DNA of 64,000 nucleotides from an uncultured Eubacteriales bacterium (lineage in GTDB: Bacteria > Bacillota > Clostridia > Oscillospirales > Oscillospiraceae), in NCBI GenBank assembly GCA_900544765.1, contig UQWI01000007.1, forward strand, positions 80,339 through 144,338, read 5' to 3'. How positions within the stretch are numbered: the first letter of the stretch is position 1; the number at the start of each line of letters is the position of its first letter. The notes beneath the pieces were generated by a model. The model did no database searches. It was not told the origin of the DNA and saw only the letters and a list, made by a program, of their open reading frames with translations. Positions 27,102 to 36,289 of this stretch are shown piece after piece. Both the position numbers and the translations under genes were made by a program.

Positions 27102-27944
27102 TCACTTGTGGTAGTAGAGCACGCCCATGCACCAGGGGCCGCAGTGGCCGCTTATCGTGCAGCCGGCGGGGTTGTTGTAGACCTCCTTGAAGGGCTGGCA
27201 CTCGAGCACCGTCTCGCGCAGGCGGGCCCTGACGTCGTCGGGCAGGCCGGAGTCGGTGATGAACACGCGCCTGAGGTCGATGTCGTCGCGCCCCTGGAGC
27301 CGGTCGCGGATGTACTGGTGGTACGCGGCCTCTATCTTGCCGCGGTACTTCTTGGCGACGCCCATCTTGCCGTCGTGCACCTCGATGCAGGGCTTGAGGC
27401 CGAGCAGGTTGGCGCCCAGGGCCTGGATGGTGGTGCAGCGGCCGCCCTTGCGGAGATATTCCAGGGTGTTGAGCACGAAGCTGACGTCCATCTTCGGCAC
27501 CAGCCGCTCCACCTCGGCGGCTATCTCCTCGGGAGAGTGCCCATCCTCCGCCATGATGGCCGCGTCGAGCACAAGCTGCCCGAAGCCGGTCGAGAGATTG
27601 AGCGAGTCCACGACAGTGACGTTGCCGAACTCCTCTGCGGCGATGCGGGCGTTGTTGCAGCTTGCGGAGAGCTCGCTGGAGAAGGCGACGTGAACTATGG
27701 CGTCCGCGTCGCGGAGCCACTCCGTCCAGGCGTTGGTGTAGTCTGCGACGGTGACCGCAGCCGTACTGCACAGCTTGCCGGTCTTTTCGGTGTACTCGTA
27801 CATATCCTGTGCGGTGATATCTATGCCGTCGCGCAGGGAGACGCCGTCCCGGATTATGTACAGCGGCAGTACGCCGATGTTATAGCGCTCAATAAACTCG
27901 CGCGGGAGGTCGCAGGTGCTGTCGGTTGATATCTTAACTTTCAT
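27102..27944 (-). CDS. DegV family fatty-acid-binding protein
   Basis: A 280-residue DegV protein. Family members bind a fatty acid and serve as FakB-like subunits that present it to the kinase FakA. Motifs: STDSTCDLP at the N-terminus, CSTAAVTVADY, VVDSLNLSTGFGQLV, LEYLRKGGR and the terminal GHCGPWCMGVLYY. An in-frame start at 27983 is rejected; ATG 27944 follows AAGGAGG by 7 nt. No fakA gene is visible nearby, and the gene is monocistronic with its own terminator. Confidence 0.9.
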   Translation of the reverse strand: MKVKISTDSTCDLPREFIERYNIGVLPLYIIRDGVSLRDGIDITAQDMYEYTEKTGKLCSTAAVTVADYTNAWTEWLRDADAIVHVAFSSELSASCNNARIAAEEFGNVTVVDSLNLSTGFGQLVLDAAIMAEDGHSPEEIAAEVERLVPKMDVSFVLNTLEYLRKGGRCTTIQALGANLLGLKPCIEVHDGKMGVAKKYRGKIEAAYHQYIRDRLQGRDDIDLRRVFITDSGLPDDVRARLRETVLECQPFKEVYNNPAGCTISGHCGPWCMGVLYYHK

Positions 27945-28044
27945 GGATATCCTCCTTACCTTTTGCGAAGAATATACTAACACACAATTATCAAATTTTC
28001 TACCACTATTTGTACCACAATGATGAAATGATGGGGGTTTTCAA

Positions 28045-28986
28045 ATGCGGACCAAGATAGCTGTTGTAACCGGCCCCACGGCCACGGGCAAGACCCGGCT
28101 GGGTATAGAGCTCGCGCGCGCCCTGGACGGGGAGATAGTCTCCGGCGACTCGATGCAGATATACCGGGGCATGGACATAGGCACGGCCAAGCCCTCTCCG
28201 GAGGAGCTCGCCGCCGCGCCGCACCACATGATAGATATAGCGGAGCCGGCAGAGGAGTGGAGCGTCTCGCGCTATGTGGAGGCGGCGGACGCGGCCGTAC
28301 AGGACATACTCTCCCGGGGGAAGCTGCCAATCGTCGTCGGCGGCACGGGGCTGTACATAGACTCGCTGGTACGCGGCACGGAGTTTTCCGAGCGCACCGA
28401 GGCCGGGGAGCTCTGCCGGGCCGAGCTAGAAGGCCGGTACGACGAGATAGGCGGCGAAGCCATGCTCAAGGAGCTCTCGCAGCTCGACCCCGAGCGCGCG
28501 GCCAGGCTCCATCCCGCCGACAAGAAGCGCATCGTGCGCGCCATGGAAATCTATCTGCTCACGGGCGAGACGATGACCGAGCACGACAGGCGCACGCGCG
28601 CGCAGCCGCCCAAGTACGACGCGGCCTATATAGTCCTCGACTTTGCCGAGCGCTCGGCTCTTTACGCGCGCATCGACGCGCGCGTGGACGAGATGGTCGC
28701 CGCCGGGCTGTTTGAAGAGGTGGAGCGGGTGTTTTCCCGCGGGGCCTCCAACACGGCGCGCCAGGCGATAGGCTACAAGGAGGCCTGGGCCGCGCTCAGC
28801 GGCGAAATAACGCGCGATGAGGCCGTGGAGGCCATCAAACGCGAGAGCCGCCGCTATGCCAAGCGCCAGCTCACATGGCTGCGCTCCAGGCCGGACGCGC
28901 TGTGGATACGATGGGGCCGCGAGCCCGACATCACCGCCGCAACGCGCGATTCGACAGCTTTCCTCACCGCTCACGGTATAATATAA
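28045..28986 (+). CDS. miaA: tRNA dimethylallyltransferase MiaA
   Basis: A 313-residue enzyme that prenylates A37 of tRNAs reading UNN codons, the step before MiaB. P-loop GPTATGKT (about 10-17), VSGDSMQIYRGMDIGTAKP, the catalytic-site VGGTGLYIDSL and the conserved QAIGYKE. The ribosome binding site is a poor GGGGG stretch. It is upstream of hfq as in many bacteria, with about 110 bp between them. Confidence 0.95.
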   Translation: MRTKIAVVTGPTATGKTRLGIELARALDGEIVSGDSMQIYRGMDIGTAKPSPEELAAAPHHMIDIAEPAEEWSVSRYVEAADAAVQDILSRGKLPIVVGGTGLYIDSLVRGTEFSERTEAGELCRAELEGRYDEIGGEAMLKELSQLDPERAARLHPADKKRIVRAMEIYLLTGETMTEHDRRTRAQPPKYDAAYIVLDFAERSALYARIDARVDEMVAAGLFEEVERVFSRGASNTARQAIGYKEAWAALSGEITRDEAVEAIKRESRRYAKRQLTWLRSRPDALWIRWGREPDITAATRDSTAFLTAHGII

Positions 28987-29096
28987 TGGCGTGCAAAACG
29001 CGGAAAAGTCTCGTTTTGTACAATATTACTATTTATATGTGCGGCGGGATGTGATATTATGTAAATCCACCTCCCGCCCGGCAAGGAGCGAGAGAT

Positions 29097-29333
29097 ATGG
29101 ATAAAAAGAACCTGCAGGACGTTTTCCTCAACCGCGCCCGCATCGAGCGCGTGCCCGTGACGCTCTTCCTGATGAACGGCTTCCAGCTGCGCGGCGTGCT
29201 GCGCGCCTTCGACGGCTTCACCGTCGTAATAGACTCGGACGGCAAGCAGCAGCTTATCTACAAGCACGCCATTTCGACAATCGCGCCCGTGCGCCCCGTG
29301 GCGCTTGACGGCGTGGAGAGCCCGAGTACATAA
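29097..29333 (+). CDS. hfq: RNA chaperone Hfq
   Basis: A 78-residue Hfq with the Sm1 motif ([23 protein letters not shown]) and the Sm2 motif ([13 protein letters not shown]-type) needed for the hexamer and RNA binding. The N-terminal [11 protein letters not shown] helix is typical. AAGGAGCGAGAG precedes the ATG. Very short C-terminal tail, as usual in Firmicutes. The next gene begins on the base after its stop codon. Confidence 0.96.
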   Translation: MDKKNLQDVFLNRARIERVPVTLFLMNGFQLRGVLRAFDGFTVVIDSDGKQQLIYKHAISTIAPVRPVALDGVESPST

Positions 29334-30140
29334 TTGGCGCGCTCGGAGCTGGCGATGAGCGTCTCGGCGGCGCTCATCCTCGTGGCCGCGACGGCCTGGC
29401 TGGCGTCGCCGCCGGGTGCGTTCACGCCCGCCGCGGCGGGCTCTGCGGCGCCTGAGACGCCCTGCGCGCTCGAGTGCGAGGGCGTCGCCGTGCGCGACGA
29501 GCAGATTGTGCGCCGCCCCGAGGGGGAGTACATAGTCCTCGCCGCAGATAGCGGGCGCGTCGCCGCAGGCTCCGCCCTGCTTGCGGTCTCGGATACGGAC
29601 GAGGGCCTGGCCCAGGCCGTGCGGGATGCGGCTCGGGACGACCCCTCGATAGCCGCAGCGGCGACTCGCGAGGCGGCGGCGGCCGCGTCGGTTGACAATG
29701 CGTCCGGGGCCTTCAAGCTCCGTGCGCTGTACTCGCCGGACAGCGGCGCGGATTATGAGCTCGTGACGGCTCCGCACAGCGCCGTGTGGACAAGCGCCGC
29801 CGACGGCCTGGAGCACCTGGGCCCGGACGCGCTGGAGGAAATCACTGCGGCCGGGGCGCGGGAGCTCATCGCCTCGGCGCCGTCGCCAATAGAGGACGCC
29901 GCGGGAAAGCTGGTGCTTTCCGACGACTGGCGCTTTGTTACGGTGCTGCGCGCGCAGGACGCGCCCGCCGTGGGCGAGGACGTGAGGCTCGAGTTCGACG
30001 GCTTCTCCGTCCGCGCCGTGACGGAGTACGCCGGGAAGAGTGAAAACGGCGAGCGGGCGGTCGTGTTCGTTTCGGATGAGCTGCCGCCGGGCGCGATTGA
30101 GCTGCGCCGGAGCGCGGCGCGGATTGTAGCCGGAGATTGA
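29334..30140 (+). CDS. HlyD/RND-adaptor-like membrane-anchored protein
   Basis: A 268-residue protein starting with TTG immediately after the hfq stop. There is an N-terminal hydrophobic helix (about 8-25), then an Ala-rich extracytoplasmic part. The segment EGVAVRDEQIV..VLAADSGRVAAGSALLAV resembles the biotinyl-lipoyl-like motif of HlyD-type adaptors. I recall HlyD-like genes at this position, between hfq and yggS/sepF, in related Clostridia. No efflux pump gene is linked, so an envelope or division-associated role is as likely as export. The family call is moderate. Confidence 0.55.
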   Translation: MARSELAMSVSAALILVAATAWLASPPGAFTPAAAGSAAPETPCALECEGVAVRDEQIVRRPEGEYIVLAADSGRVAAGSALLAVSDTDEGLAQAVRDAARDDPSIAAAATREAAAAASVDNASGAFKLRALYSPDSGADYELVTAPHSAVWTSAADGLEHLGPDALEEITAAGARELIASAPSPIEDAAGKLVLSDDWRFVTVLRAQDAPAVGEDVRLEFDGFSVRAVTEYAGKSENGERAVVFVSDELPPGAIELRRSAARIVAGD

Positions 30141-30169
30141 AGCAGCGCTCAAATAAGGAGATAGATAGA

Positions 30170-30865
30170 ATGTCCATAGCCGAAAATGTCGCGGCCGTGC
30201 GCGCGCGCATAGAGGCCGCCGCGCAGGGGCGGCGGGTGCTGCTCGTGGCCGCAAGCAAGATGAATGACGCCGGGCGCGTCCGAGAGGCGGTCGCCGCCGG
30301 GGTGGACGCCTGCGGTGAAAACCGCGTGCAGGAGCTGGTGGAGAAGAATGAGCAGCACGCCTACGACGGAGCGCCGCTGCACTTCATAGGCCATTTGCAG
30401 AAGAACAAGATAAAGTACCTGGTCGGCGTCGCGGACCTGATAGAGTCCGTGGACAGCGAAGAGCTGCTGACGCTGATAGACAGGCGCGCCGAAAAGCTGG
30501 GCGTCACGCAGGATGTGCTGCTCGAGGTGAATATAGGGCGCGAGGAGGCCAAGAGCGGCCTCGCGCCGGAGGATGTGCTGAAAACTGTCGAATTTGCCGC
30601 CCCGCTGGCCCATGTGAGGGTGCGCGGGCTCATGGCAATACCCCCTGTAGGGGCCTCGGCGGATGATTCGAGGCCATATTTTGCCGCAATGCGCGAGCTT
30701 TTTATTGACATCGGTGCAAAAAAATACGATAATACCTCTATGGACTTTTTGTCCATGGGTATGAGCGGCGATTTTGAGGCCGCCATAGAGGAGGGCGCGA
30801 ACGTGGTTCGCGTCGGCTCCGCAATATTCGGGGCCAGGGATTATTCCCGGCCAGTTGGGAGATAA
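30170..30865 (+). CDS. YggS-type pyridoxal phosphate homeostasis protein
   Basis: A 231-residue PLPBP/YggS (YlmE) protein, a PLP-binding barrel that buffers free PLP. The PLP lysine is in VAASKMNDAG; other signatures are GENRVQEL, HFIGHLQKNK, VNIGREEAKSG and MGMSGDFEAAIEEGANVVRVGSAIFG. ATG 30170 follows AAGGAG by 9 nt; an ATG at 30137 overlaps the previous stop but has no ribosome binding site. It precedes sepF by 3 nt, the standard ylmE-ylmF arrangement of the division cluster. Confidence 0.92.
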   Translation: MSIAENVAAVRARIEAAAQGRRVLLVAASKMNDAGRVREAVAAGVDACGENRVQELVEKNEQHAYDGAPLHFIGHLQKNKIKYLVGVADLIESVDSEELLTLIDRRAEKLGVTQDVLLEVNIGREEAKSGLAPEDVLKTVEFAAPLAHVRVRGLMAIPPVGASADDSRPYFAAMRELFIDIGAKKYDNTSMDFLSMGMSGDFEAAIEEGANVVRVGSAIFGARDYSRPVGR

Positions 30866-30868
30866 GAG

Positions 30869-31447
30869 ATGGGATTTCTCGACGAACTGAAAAAACTGAC
30901 CCACCCCTACGACGACGATGACGACGACTTCTTCGGCTCGGCGTCCGACGACCAGCCCTCCACCGAGGAGGGGGCCGGGGCTGCGGAGCGCCGCTCAAGC
31001 TTTTTCCCGAGCGGCGAGGAGGCCGCGCCGGAGAGCTATGGCATACCGGCCGCGCCGCGCGCGAAGCCGGCCTTCCGAATACCGAAGCGGGAGCAGCGCC
31101 GTCTGGCCGACGAAGCCGACGCCGCCGAAGCGCAGGCGCAGCGCGGCGGCCGGGCCGCTCCCGCGAACGCGAAGCCCCAGATGTCCATGGCATCTCCGAC
31201 TCGTTTCGAGGACGGCGCCCGCCTGGCGGACAGCCTTCTGGCGGGGAAAACCATACTGCTGAACCTCGAAAAGGCCAGCAAGGTGGACGCGAGGCGCCTG
31301 CTCGACTTCATGAGCGGCGCGGCGTACGCCCTCCAGGGCTATGTGAAGCGCGTCTCCGGCAGCATCTACCTCGTCGTGCCCAACGGCGAGGAGGTAACTG
31401 AGGCCGACGCCATGAGCCAGATGGAGACGGGCGGCGTGTTTTTCTAA
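30869..31447 (+). CDS. sepF: cell division protein SepF
   Basis: A 192-residue SepF (YlmF), which tethers FtsZ to the membrane. The N-terminal amphipathic helix (MGFLDELKKL) is the membrane anchor. A low-complexity acidic and Ala/Arg-rich linker of about 90 residues follows. The C-terminal SepF domain (about 105-192) has TILLNLEKASKVDARRLLDFMSG and the ending of the beta-sheet core IYLVVPNGEEV. Coupled to yggS. Confidence 0.92.
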   Translation: MGFLDELKKLTHPYDDDDDDFFGSASDDQPSTEEGAGAAERRSSFFPSGEEAAPESYGIPAAPRAKPAFRIPKREQRRLADEADAAEAQAQRGGRAAPANAKPQMSMASPTRFEDGARLADSLLAGKTILLNLEKASKVDARRLLDFMSGAAYALQGYVKRVSGSIYLVVPNGEEVTEADAMSQMETGGVFF

Positions 31448-31558
31448 CTCACGTCCCGCATTTTCTCAATTCTACACTCACTTAAAAAATATGAAAACAA
31501 GGGCTTTTCCTGCGTCTGTACCGCATTGTACGGGGCGTATGGGCGAGGCGGATGCAAG

Positions 31559-31647
31559 GCTTCGCGGCCGCAGGCGTACTTTGTGTACGTCAAGGCCGCG
31601 AAACGCGGCAGGCGTCCGCACAGGCGTTCCGTACTTGCGGGACATGA
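31559..31647 (+). other. structured leader element upstream of divIVA
   Basis: In the 239-bp sepF-divIVA gap, 31561-31569 pairs with 31594-31602 (9 bp) and, inside, 31573-31579 pairs with 31585-31591 (7 bp, one G-T) around a TTTGT loop. A second stem, GTCC-GCA with TGCGGGAC, spans 31614-31647. There is no U-tract. It could be an mRNA leader or a dispersed repeat; I cannot name it. Confidence 0.4.
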
Positions 31648-31686
31648 CGCAGGATATGCCCTCAAAAAGGGAAGGAAGATAGAGAC

Positions 31687-32331
31687 ATGACCCCTCAGGA
31701 CATCCGGGAGAGGACATTTGAAAAGGCCGTATTCGGCGGATACGATATGGCCGGAGTTGACGACTTCATGGAAGAGGCCGCCGTGGCGCTCGAGAACGCG
31801 CAGCGCGAGAACTCTACCCTGAAGGCCAAGCTGAAGGTGCTCGTCGACAAGATAGAGGAGTACCGCGCCAGCGAGGACGCCATGCGCATGACCCTGCTCA
31901 GCGCCCAGAAGCTGTCTAACCAGATAGAGTCCGAGGCCCGCGAGCGCGCCGACAAGCTGCTCGGCGACGCCCAGGCGAAGGCAGACGAGGTGCTCGGTAC
32001 GCTCCGTGAGCAGCGCGAGACCGAGGAGAAGCGCCTTGACGCCGCGCGCAGCGCGCTCGAGCGCTTTTATTCCGATGCGCGCGAGGTCTGTGCCTACACC
32101 CTCGAGGTCTTTAAGAGACTCGAGAGCGGCGAGCTGCCCTCCAAAAAGGCCTCCGACGCCGTCAGCGTGGACGACACCGTGCGCAGCATAGAGCGCAGCG
32201 TCGAAAAGAGCCAGCCGGACATACCGGAGCCCAAGATAGACGTGGACTCCGTCATGGACGAGGGCTCTCCACGTGAGACCATAACACCCGACGACGTCAC
32301 GCGCCTGTTTGACATGGGTGCGGACAATTGA
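31687..32331 (+). CDS. DivIVA-domain protein
   Basis: A 214-residue DivIVA/GpsB-type coiled-coil protein. The N-terminal membrane-binding domain reads MTPQDIRERTFEKAVFGGYD, then MAGVDDFMEE. Two coiled-coil segments follow (about 30-75 and 80-125) and an acidic tail. DivIVA proteins mark curved membrane or division sites and direct other division or wall proteins. It follows yggS-sepF as in many Firmicutes. AGGAAGAT 8-10 nt upstream serves as the ribosome binding site. Confidence 0.9.
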   Translation: MTPQDIRERTFEKAVFGGYDMAGVDDFMEEAAVALENAQRENSTLKAKLKVLVDKIEEYRASEDAMRMTLLSAQKLSNQIESEARERADKLLGDAQAKADEVLGTLREQRETEEKRLDAARSALERFYSDAREVCAYTLEVFKRLESGELPSKKASDAVSVDDTVRSIERSVEKSQPDIPEPKIDVDSVMDEGSPRETITPDDVTRLFDMGADN

Positions 32332-32337
32332 CGTCGT

Positions 32338-32362
32338 GGGGCCGCTTCGCGCGGCCCCGTTT
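32338..32362 (+). terminator. hairpin between divIVA and ileS
   Basis: An 8-bp GC stem (32338-32345 with 32351-32358), loop TTCGC, then GTTT. The U-tract is short, so it is a weak terminator or partial attenuator. The 83-bp gap has no T-box, which ileS often has. Confidence 0.5.
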
Positions 32363-32413
32363 GGCGTTAAAAACGCCGCTTAAAGTTTATATTTAGAGAG
32401 GAAGAAACAAAAA

Positions 32414-35239
32414 ATGCCTCAGGATTATAACGCCACCGTAAACCTGCCCAAGACCCAATTCCCCATGCGCGCGGGCCTTCCCAAGCGCGAGCCGGACATG
32501 CTCAAGGAGTGGTACGACATTGACCTCTACCACGAGATGCTCAAGCGCACAGAAGGCCGCCCCATTTTCGACCTGCACGACGGCCCTCCGTTCTCCAACG
32601 GCGCCATTCACATGGGTACCGCGCTGAACAAGTGCCTCAAGGACTTCATCACCCGCTACAAGTCCATGTCCGGCTGGCAGGCCATATACTATCCCGGCTG
32701 GGACAACCACGGCATGCCCATTGAGAGCGCTATAATCAAGGAGCAGAAGCTCAACCACAAGGAGATGACCACCGCCGAGTTCCGCGACGCGTGTCACGAC
32801 TTCGCGCTGCACTACGTCAACGTCCAGCGCGACGCCTTCAAGCGCCTGGGCTGCCTGGGCGAGTGGGACAAGCCCTACTTCACCATGAACCCGAAGTTCG
32901 AGGCCGAGGAGATCAAGGTCTTCGGTGAGATGTACAAGAAGGGCTATATCTACAAGGGCAAGAAGCCCGTCTACTGGTGCCCGCACGACGAGACCGCCCT
33001 CGCCGAGGCCGAGATCGAGTACGCCGAGGACCCCTGCAAGTCCATCTACGTCAAGTTCAAGGTCAAGGACGACCACGGCAAGCTGGGCCAGTACTGCGAC
33101 CTTGACAACCTCTACTTCATGATCTGGACGACGACGACCTGGACCATCCCGGGCAACCTCGCCATCTGCCTGAACGCCGACTTCGACTACGTCCTGGCCA
33201 AGGCCCCCAACGGCGAGGTGTACATCATCGCCAAGGAGCTCATGGACCGCGTCGCCGAGATCGGCGGCATCGACCACTTCGACGTCCTCGCCGAGATGAA
33301 GGGCAGCGAGTTCGAGTTCATGACCGCGCAGCACCCGCTCATCGACCGCGAGAGCATCATCATCCTGGGCGACCACGTCACGCTCGACGCCGGCACCGGC
33401 TGCGTCCACACCGCTCCGGGCCACGGCCAGGAGGACTACGAGATCTGCCGCAAGTACGACGCCGAGGGCAAGATCCACATCGGCATGACCGTCCCCGTCG
33501 ACGACCGCGGCTATATGAACGAGGAGGCCGGCAAGTACTGCGGCCTCACCACCGACGAGGCCAACGAGGCCATCTTCAAGGACCTGCAGGACTGCGGCGC
33601 GCTGTACGCCTACGAGGACATCATCCACCAGTACGCGCACTGCTGGCGCTGCAAGAGCCCGATCCTCTACCGCGCGACCGACCAGTGGTTCTGCTCCGTC
33701 GATGCCTTCAAGGAGGAGGCCTGCGCGGCCTGCGACGACGTGCAGTGGATGCCCGAGTGGGGCCATGACCGCATGATCGCCATGATACGTGAGCGCGCCG
33801 ACTGGTGCATCTCCCGCCAGCGCCGCTGGGGCCTGCCCATCCCCGTGTTCTACTGCGCCGAGTGCGGCAAGCCCGTCTGCACCGACGAGACCATAAATTC
33901 CGTTTCCGACATCTTCCGCCAGCGCGGCTCCAACGCCTGGTTCGAGCTGGACGCGGCCGAGCTGCTGCCCGAGGGCTTTACCTGCCCGCACTGCGGCCAG
34001 GGCAAGACCTTCACCAAGGAGACCGACACCCTCGACGGCTGGTTCGACTCCGGCAGCACCCACATCGCCTCCATGGAGCTTGACTCCCCGGGACGCTGGC
34101 CCGCCGAGATGTACCTCGAGGGCGGCGACCAGTTCCGCGGTTGGTTCCAGAGCAGCCTGCTCGTCGGCGTCGCCGTCAAGGGAAAGGCCCCGTACAAGAG
34201 CTGTCTCTGCCACGGCTGGACCGTTGACGGCGAGGGCAAGGCCATGCACAAGAGCCTCGGCAACGGCGTCGACCCCGCCGACCTCATCGCCAAGTACGGC
34301 GCGGACATCGTCCGCCTGTGGGCGGCGAGCGCCGATTACCGCGTAGACATGCGCTGCTCCGACGCCATCTTCAAGCAGCTTTCCGAGAAATACCTCAAGA
34401 TTCGCAACACCGCGCGCTATATCCTCGGCAACCTCAACGGCTTTGACCCGGATAAGGACATGGTCGCCTATGAGCAGCTCACCGAGCTCGACCGCTGGGC
34501 GCTTTCCCGCCTGAACGCGCTCGTCGAGAGGTGCATCAACTCCTACGAGAAGTACGAGTTCTTCGGCGTCACCAGCGCTATCCACAGCTTCTGCGTCGTA
34601 GATATGTCGAACTTCTATCTCGACGTCATCAAGGACCGCCTGTACTGCGACGCCCAGGACAGCCTGAGCCGCCGCAGCGCCCAGACCGCCATCTATATCA
34701 TCCTCGACCACCTGATGCGCCTGCTGGCCCCCCTGCTGTCCTTCACCGCCAACGAGGTCTGGCTGGACATGCCGCACGGGTCCGACGCCGACGCGCGCAA
34801 CGTCATGCTCAACGACATGCCGACGGTCGAAGAGGCCTGGAAGCTCTCCGAGGCCGAGAGCGTCCGCTGGGCCAACCTCATGGCTCTGCGTGACGACGTG
34901 AACAAGGCCCTCGAGCTCGCCCGCGCCGAGAAGATAGTCGGCAAGCCGCTCGATGCCAAGGTCACCATCTACGTCGCCGACGAGGCCAGGGCCGCGTGGG
35001 AGACCGTCAAGGACGCCGACCTCGCCCAGCTGTGCATCGTCTCCGAGCTTGAGGTGTCCGACGCGCCCGTCGAGGGCTGGGCCGGGACCGAGCTGCCCGG
35101 CATCACCGTAAAGGTCGAGGCCAGCGAGCTGGCCAAGTGCCTGCGCTGCTGGACGCACGACGCCGGCGTCGGCTCCGACGCCGAGCACCCCGAGCTCTGC
35201 CCGAGGTGCGCCGCAGCCGTACGCGCCATTTCCATTTAA
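32414..35239 (+). CDS. ileS: isoleucine--tRNA ligase
   Basis: A 941-residue class I synthetase. The HIGH region is PFSNGAIHMGTALNK and the KMSKS region is GKAMHKSLGNG (the AMHKS form, Ser of KMSKS replaced by His). An editing CP1 domain is present (about 180-390). The C-terminus has the zinc-binding set CLRCWTHDAG and CPRCAAAV. Very GC-rich third codon positions, suggesting high expression with optimised codons; the minus-strand shadow frame stays open across it for the same reason. Confidence 0.96.
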   Translation: MPQDYNATVNLPKTQFPMRAGLPKREPDMLKEWYDIDLYHEMLKRTEGRPIFDLHDGPPFSNGAIHMGTALNKCLKDFITRYKSMSGWQAIYYPGWDNHGMPIESAIIKEQKLNHKEMTTAEFRDACHDFALHYVNVQRDAFKRLGCLGEWDKPYFTMNPKFEAEEIKVFGEMYKKGYIYKGKKPVYWCPHDETALAEAEIEYAEDPCKSIYVKFKVKDDHGKLGQYCDLDNLYFMIWTTTTWTIPGNLAICLNADFDYVLAKAPNGEVYIIAKELMDRVAEIGGIDHFDVLAEMKGSEFEFMTAQHPLIDRESIIILGDHVTLDAGTGCVHTAPGHGQEDYEICRKYDAEGKIHIGMTVPVDDRGYMNEEAGKYCGLTTDEANEAIFKDLQDCGALYAYEDIIHQYAHCWRCKSPILYRATDQWFCSVDAFKEEACAACDDVQWMPEWGHDRMIAMIRERADWCISRQRRWGLPIPVFYCAECGKPVCTDETINSVSDIFRQRGSNAWFELDAAELLPEGFTCPHCGQGKTFTKETDTLDGWFDSGSTHIASMELDSPGRWPAEMYLEGGDQFRGWFQSSLLVGVAVKGKAPYKSCLCHGWTVDGEGKAMHKSLGNGVDPADLIAKYGADIVRLWAASADYRVDMRCSDAIFKQLSEKYLKIRNTARYILGNLNGFDPDKDMVAYEQLTELDRWALSRLNALVERCINSYEKYEFFGVTSAIHSFCVVDMSNFYLDVIKDRLYCDAQDSLSRRSAQTAIYIILDHLMRLLAPLLSFTANEVWLDMPHGSDADARNVMLNDMPTVEEAWKLSEAESVRWANLMALRDDVNKALELARAEKIVGKPLDAKVTIYVADEARAAWETVKDADLAQLCIVSELEVSDAPVEGWAGTELPGITVKVEASELAKCLRCWTHDAGVGSDAEHPELCPRCAAAVRAISI

Positions 35240-35253
35240 AAGAAAGAAACCGA

Positions 35254-35282
35254 CCGGGGCAGGGCCGCGCGGCCCTGCCCGG
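35254..35282 (+). other. GC-rich hairpin between ileS and lspA
   Basis: A 12-bp stem with one bulged G encloses a GCGC loop. No U-tract follows on the plus strand; A-rich sequence lies on its 5' side. It may stabilise or partly terminate the ileS transcript. Confidence 0.4.
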
Positions 35283-35296
35283 AAAGGATTGTCCCT

Positions 35297-36289
35297 ATGA
35301 TTTACGCAATCGCCGCCGTACTGGTCCTGATTGCGGACCAATCGCTCAAATACTGGGTCACGGTGAACATTGAACTCAACACCGGCTCCATAACGCTCAT
35401 ACCGGGAGTGCTCGACCTCGTGAACATCCACAATACGGGCGCCGCCTTCGGCCTGCTCGACGGCGGCGGCTGGCGCTGGGTGTTTGTCGTGATAGCCCTG
35501 CTGTTCGTCGTGATAGCTGTATACGCCATCAAACGCGGGCTCATCAAGGGCGCGATAGGCCGCTGGGCGGTCGTCGGCGTGCTCGCCGGAGCCATCGGCA
35601 ACTGCATCGACCGTGTGCTCTACGGCTACGTCGTGGACATGTTCTACCCGGTGTTTCTGGACGGTACGCCCTTCGACGCCATTTTCAACGTGGCGGATGT
35701 GTTCATATCCTGCTGCGGCATACTCTTCTGCCTGTACATCCTGTTCGGTGACGAGTACAAGACCAGGCGCGTGGAGGACGAGGAGGAGGACGTGCGCCCT
35801 GTGAAGAGCGCCCGTACCCGCAGCGTGCCCGGAGCAAACCGCGGCGGCAGCCACGCCAAGGCCCCCGGCGGCCATGTACGCAGCCAGAACGCGCGCCGCG
35901 TACCCGCCCGCGAGGCCCGCAGCGAGAGGCCTGTGGAGCAGAGCACGTCCGGAGCCCCGGCCCAGGAGCGCACCCGTATCCCCGTGCAGCAGCCGCGTCC
36001 GCAGCAGCGCCGCCCGGCGCAGGCACAGCAGCCGAGGACCGTTGACCCCAACGACCCATTCGCCGAATGGGAGCGCCCGCAGCAGCCGCGGCAGGCGCAG
36101 AGCGCGCCCGCAAGGCCCTCCGCGCAGAGAAGCCAGGCTGACCCGAAGAGCGCCGCTGCGCCCAGGAGCGAACAGCCTCGGCGTGAGACGCCGCCCAGGA
36201 GCGCGGCGCAGCCCAGGCCCGAGGCCAAGCCGAAGGGTGACTACGAGTTCACGCTCGAGGAGATTTTGGCGGAGTTTTCAGACAAATGA
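35297..36289 (+). CDS. lspA: lipoprotein signal peptidase II with long disordered C-terminal tail
   Basis: Residues 1-151 are a complete LspA: four membrane helices, catalytic Asp105 in GNCIDR and Asp134 in FNVADVF, and NTGAAFGLL. It cleaves prolipoprotein signal peptides such as that of the protein at 14880. The usual enzyme is 150-170 residues; this one carries about 175 more, first acidic (EDEEED), then Arg/Gln/Pro/Ala-rich and probably disordered. It ends in a compact motif DYEFTLEEILAEFSDK (315-330). The tail should face the cytoplasm. The stop overlaps the rluD start by 4 bp. Confidence 0.9.
   Translation: MIYAIAAVLVLIADQSLKYWVTVNIELNTGSITLIPGVLDLVNIHNTGAAFGLLDGGGWRWVFVVIALLFVVIAVYAIKRGLIKGAIGRWAVVGVLAGAIGNCIDRVLYGYVVDMFYPVFLDGTPFDAIFNVADVFISCCGILFCLYILFGDEYKTRRVEDEEEDVRPVKSARTRSVPGANRGGSHAKAPGGHVRSQNARRVPAREARSERPVEQSTSGAPAQERTRIPVQQPRPQQRRPAQAQQPRTVDPNDPFAEWERPQQPRQAQSAPARPSAQRSQADPKSAAAPRSEQPRRETPPRSAAQPRPEAKPKGDYEFTLEEILAEFSDK

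Noticed and set aside
32393..35875. 1160-residue open frame on the minus strand
   Set aside because: Antisense shadow of ileS/lspA, kept open by GC-ending codons. Low-complexity Val/Leu/Asp/Gly composition and no family motif, while the plus strand encodes complete IleS.
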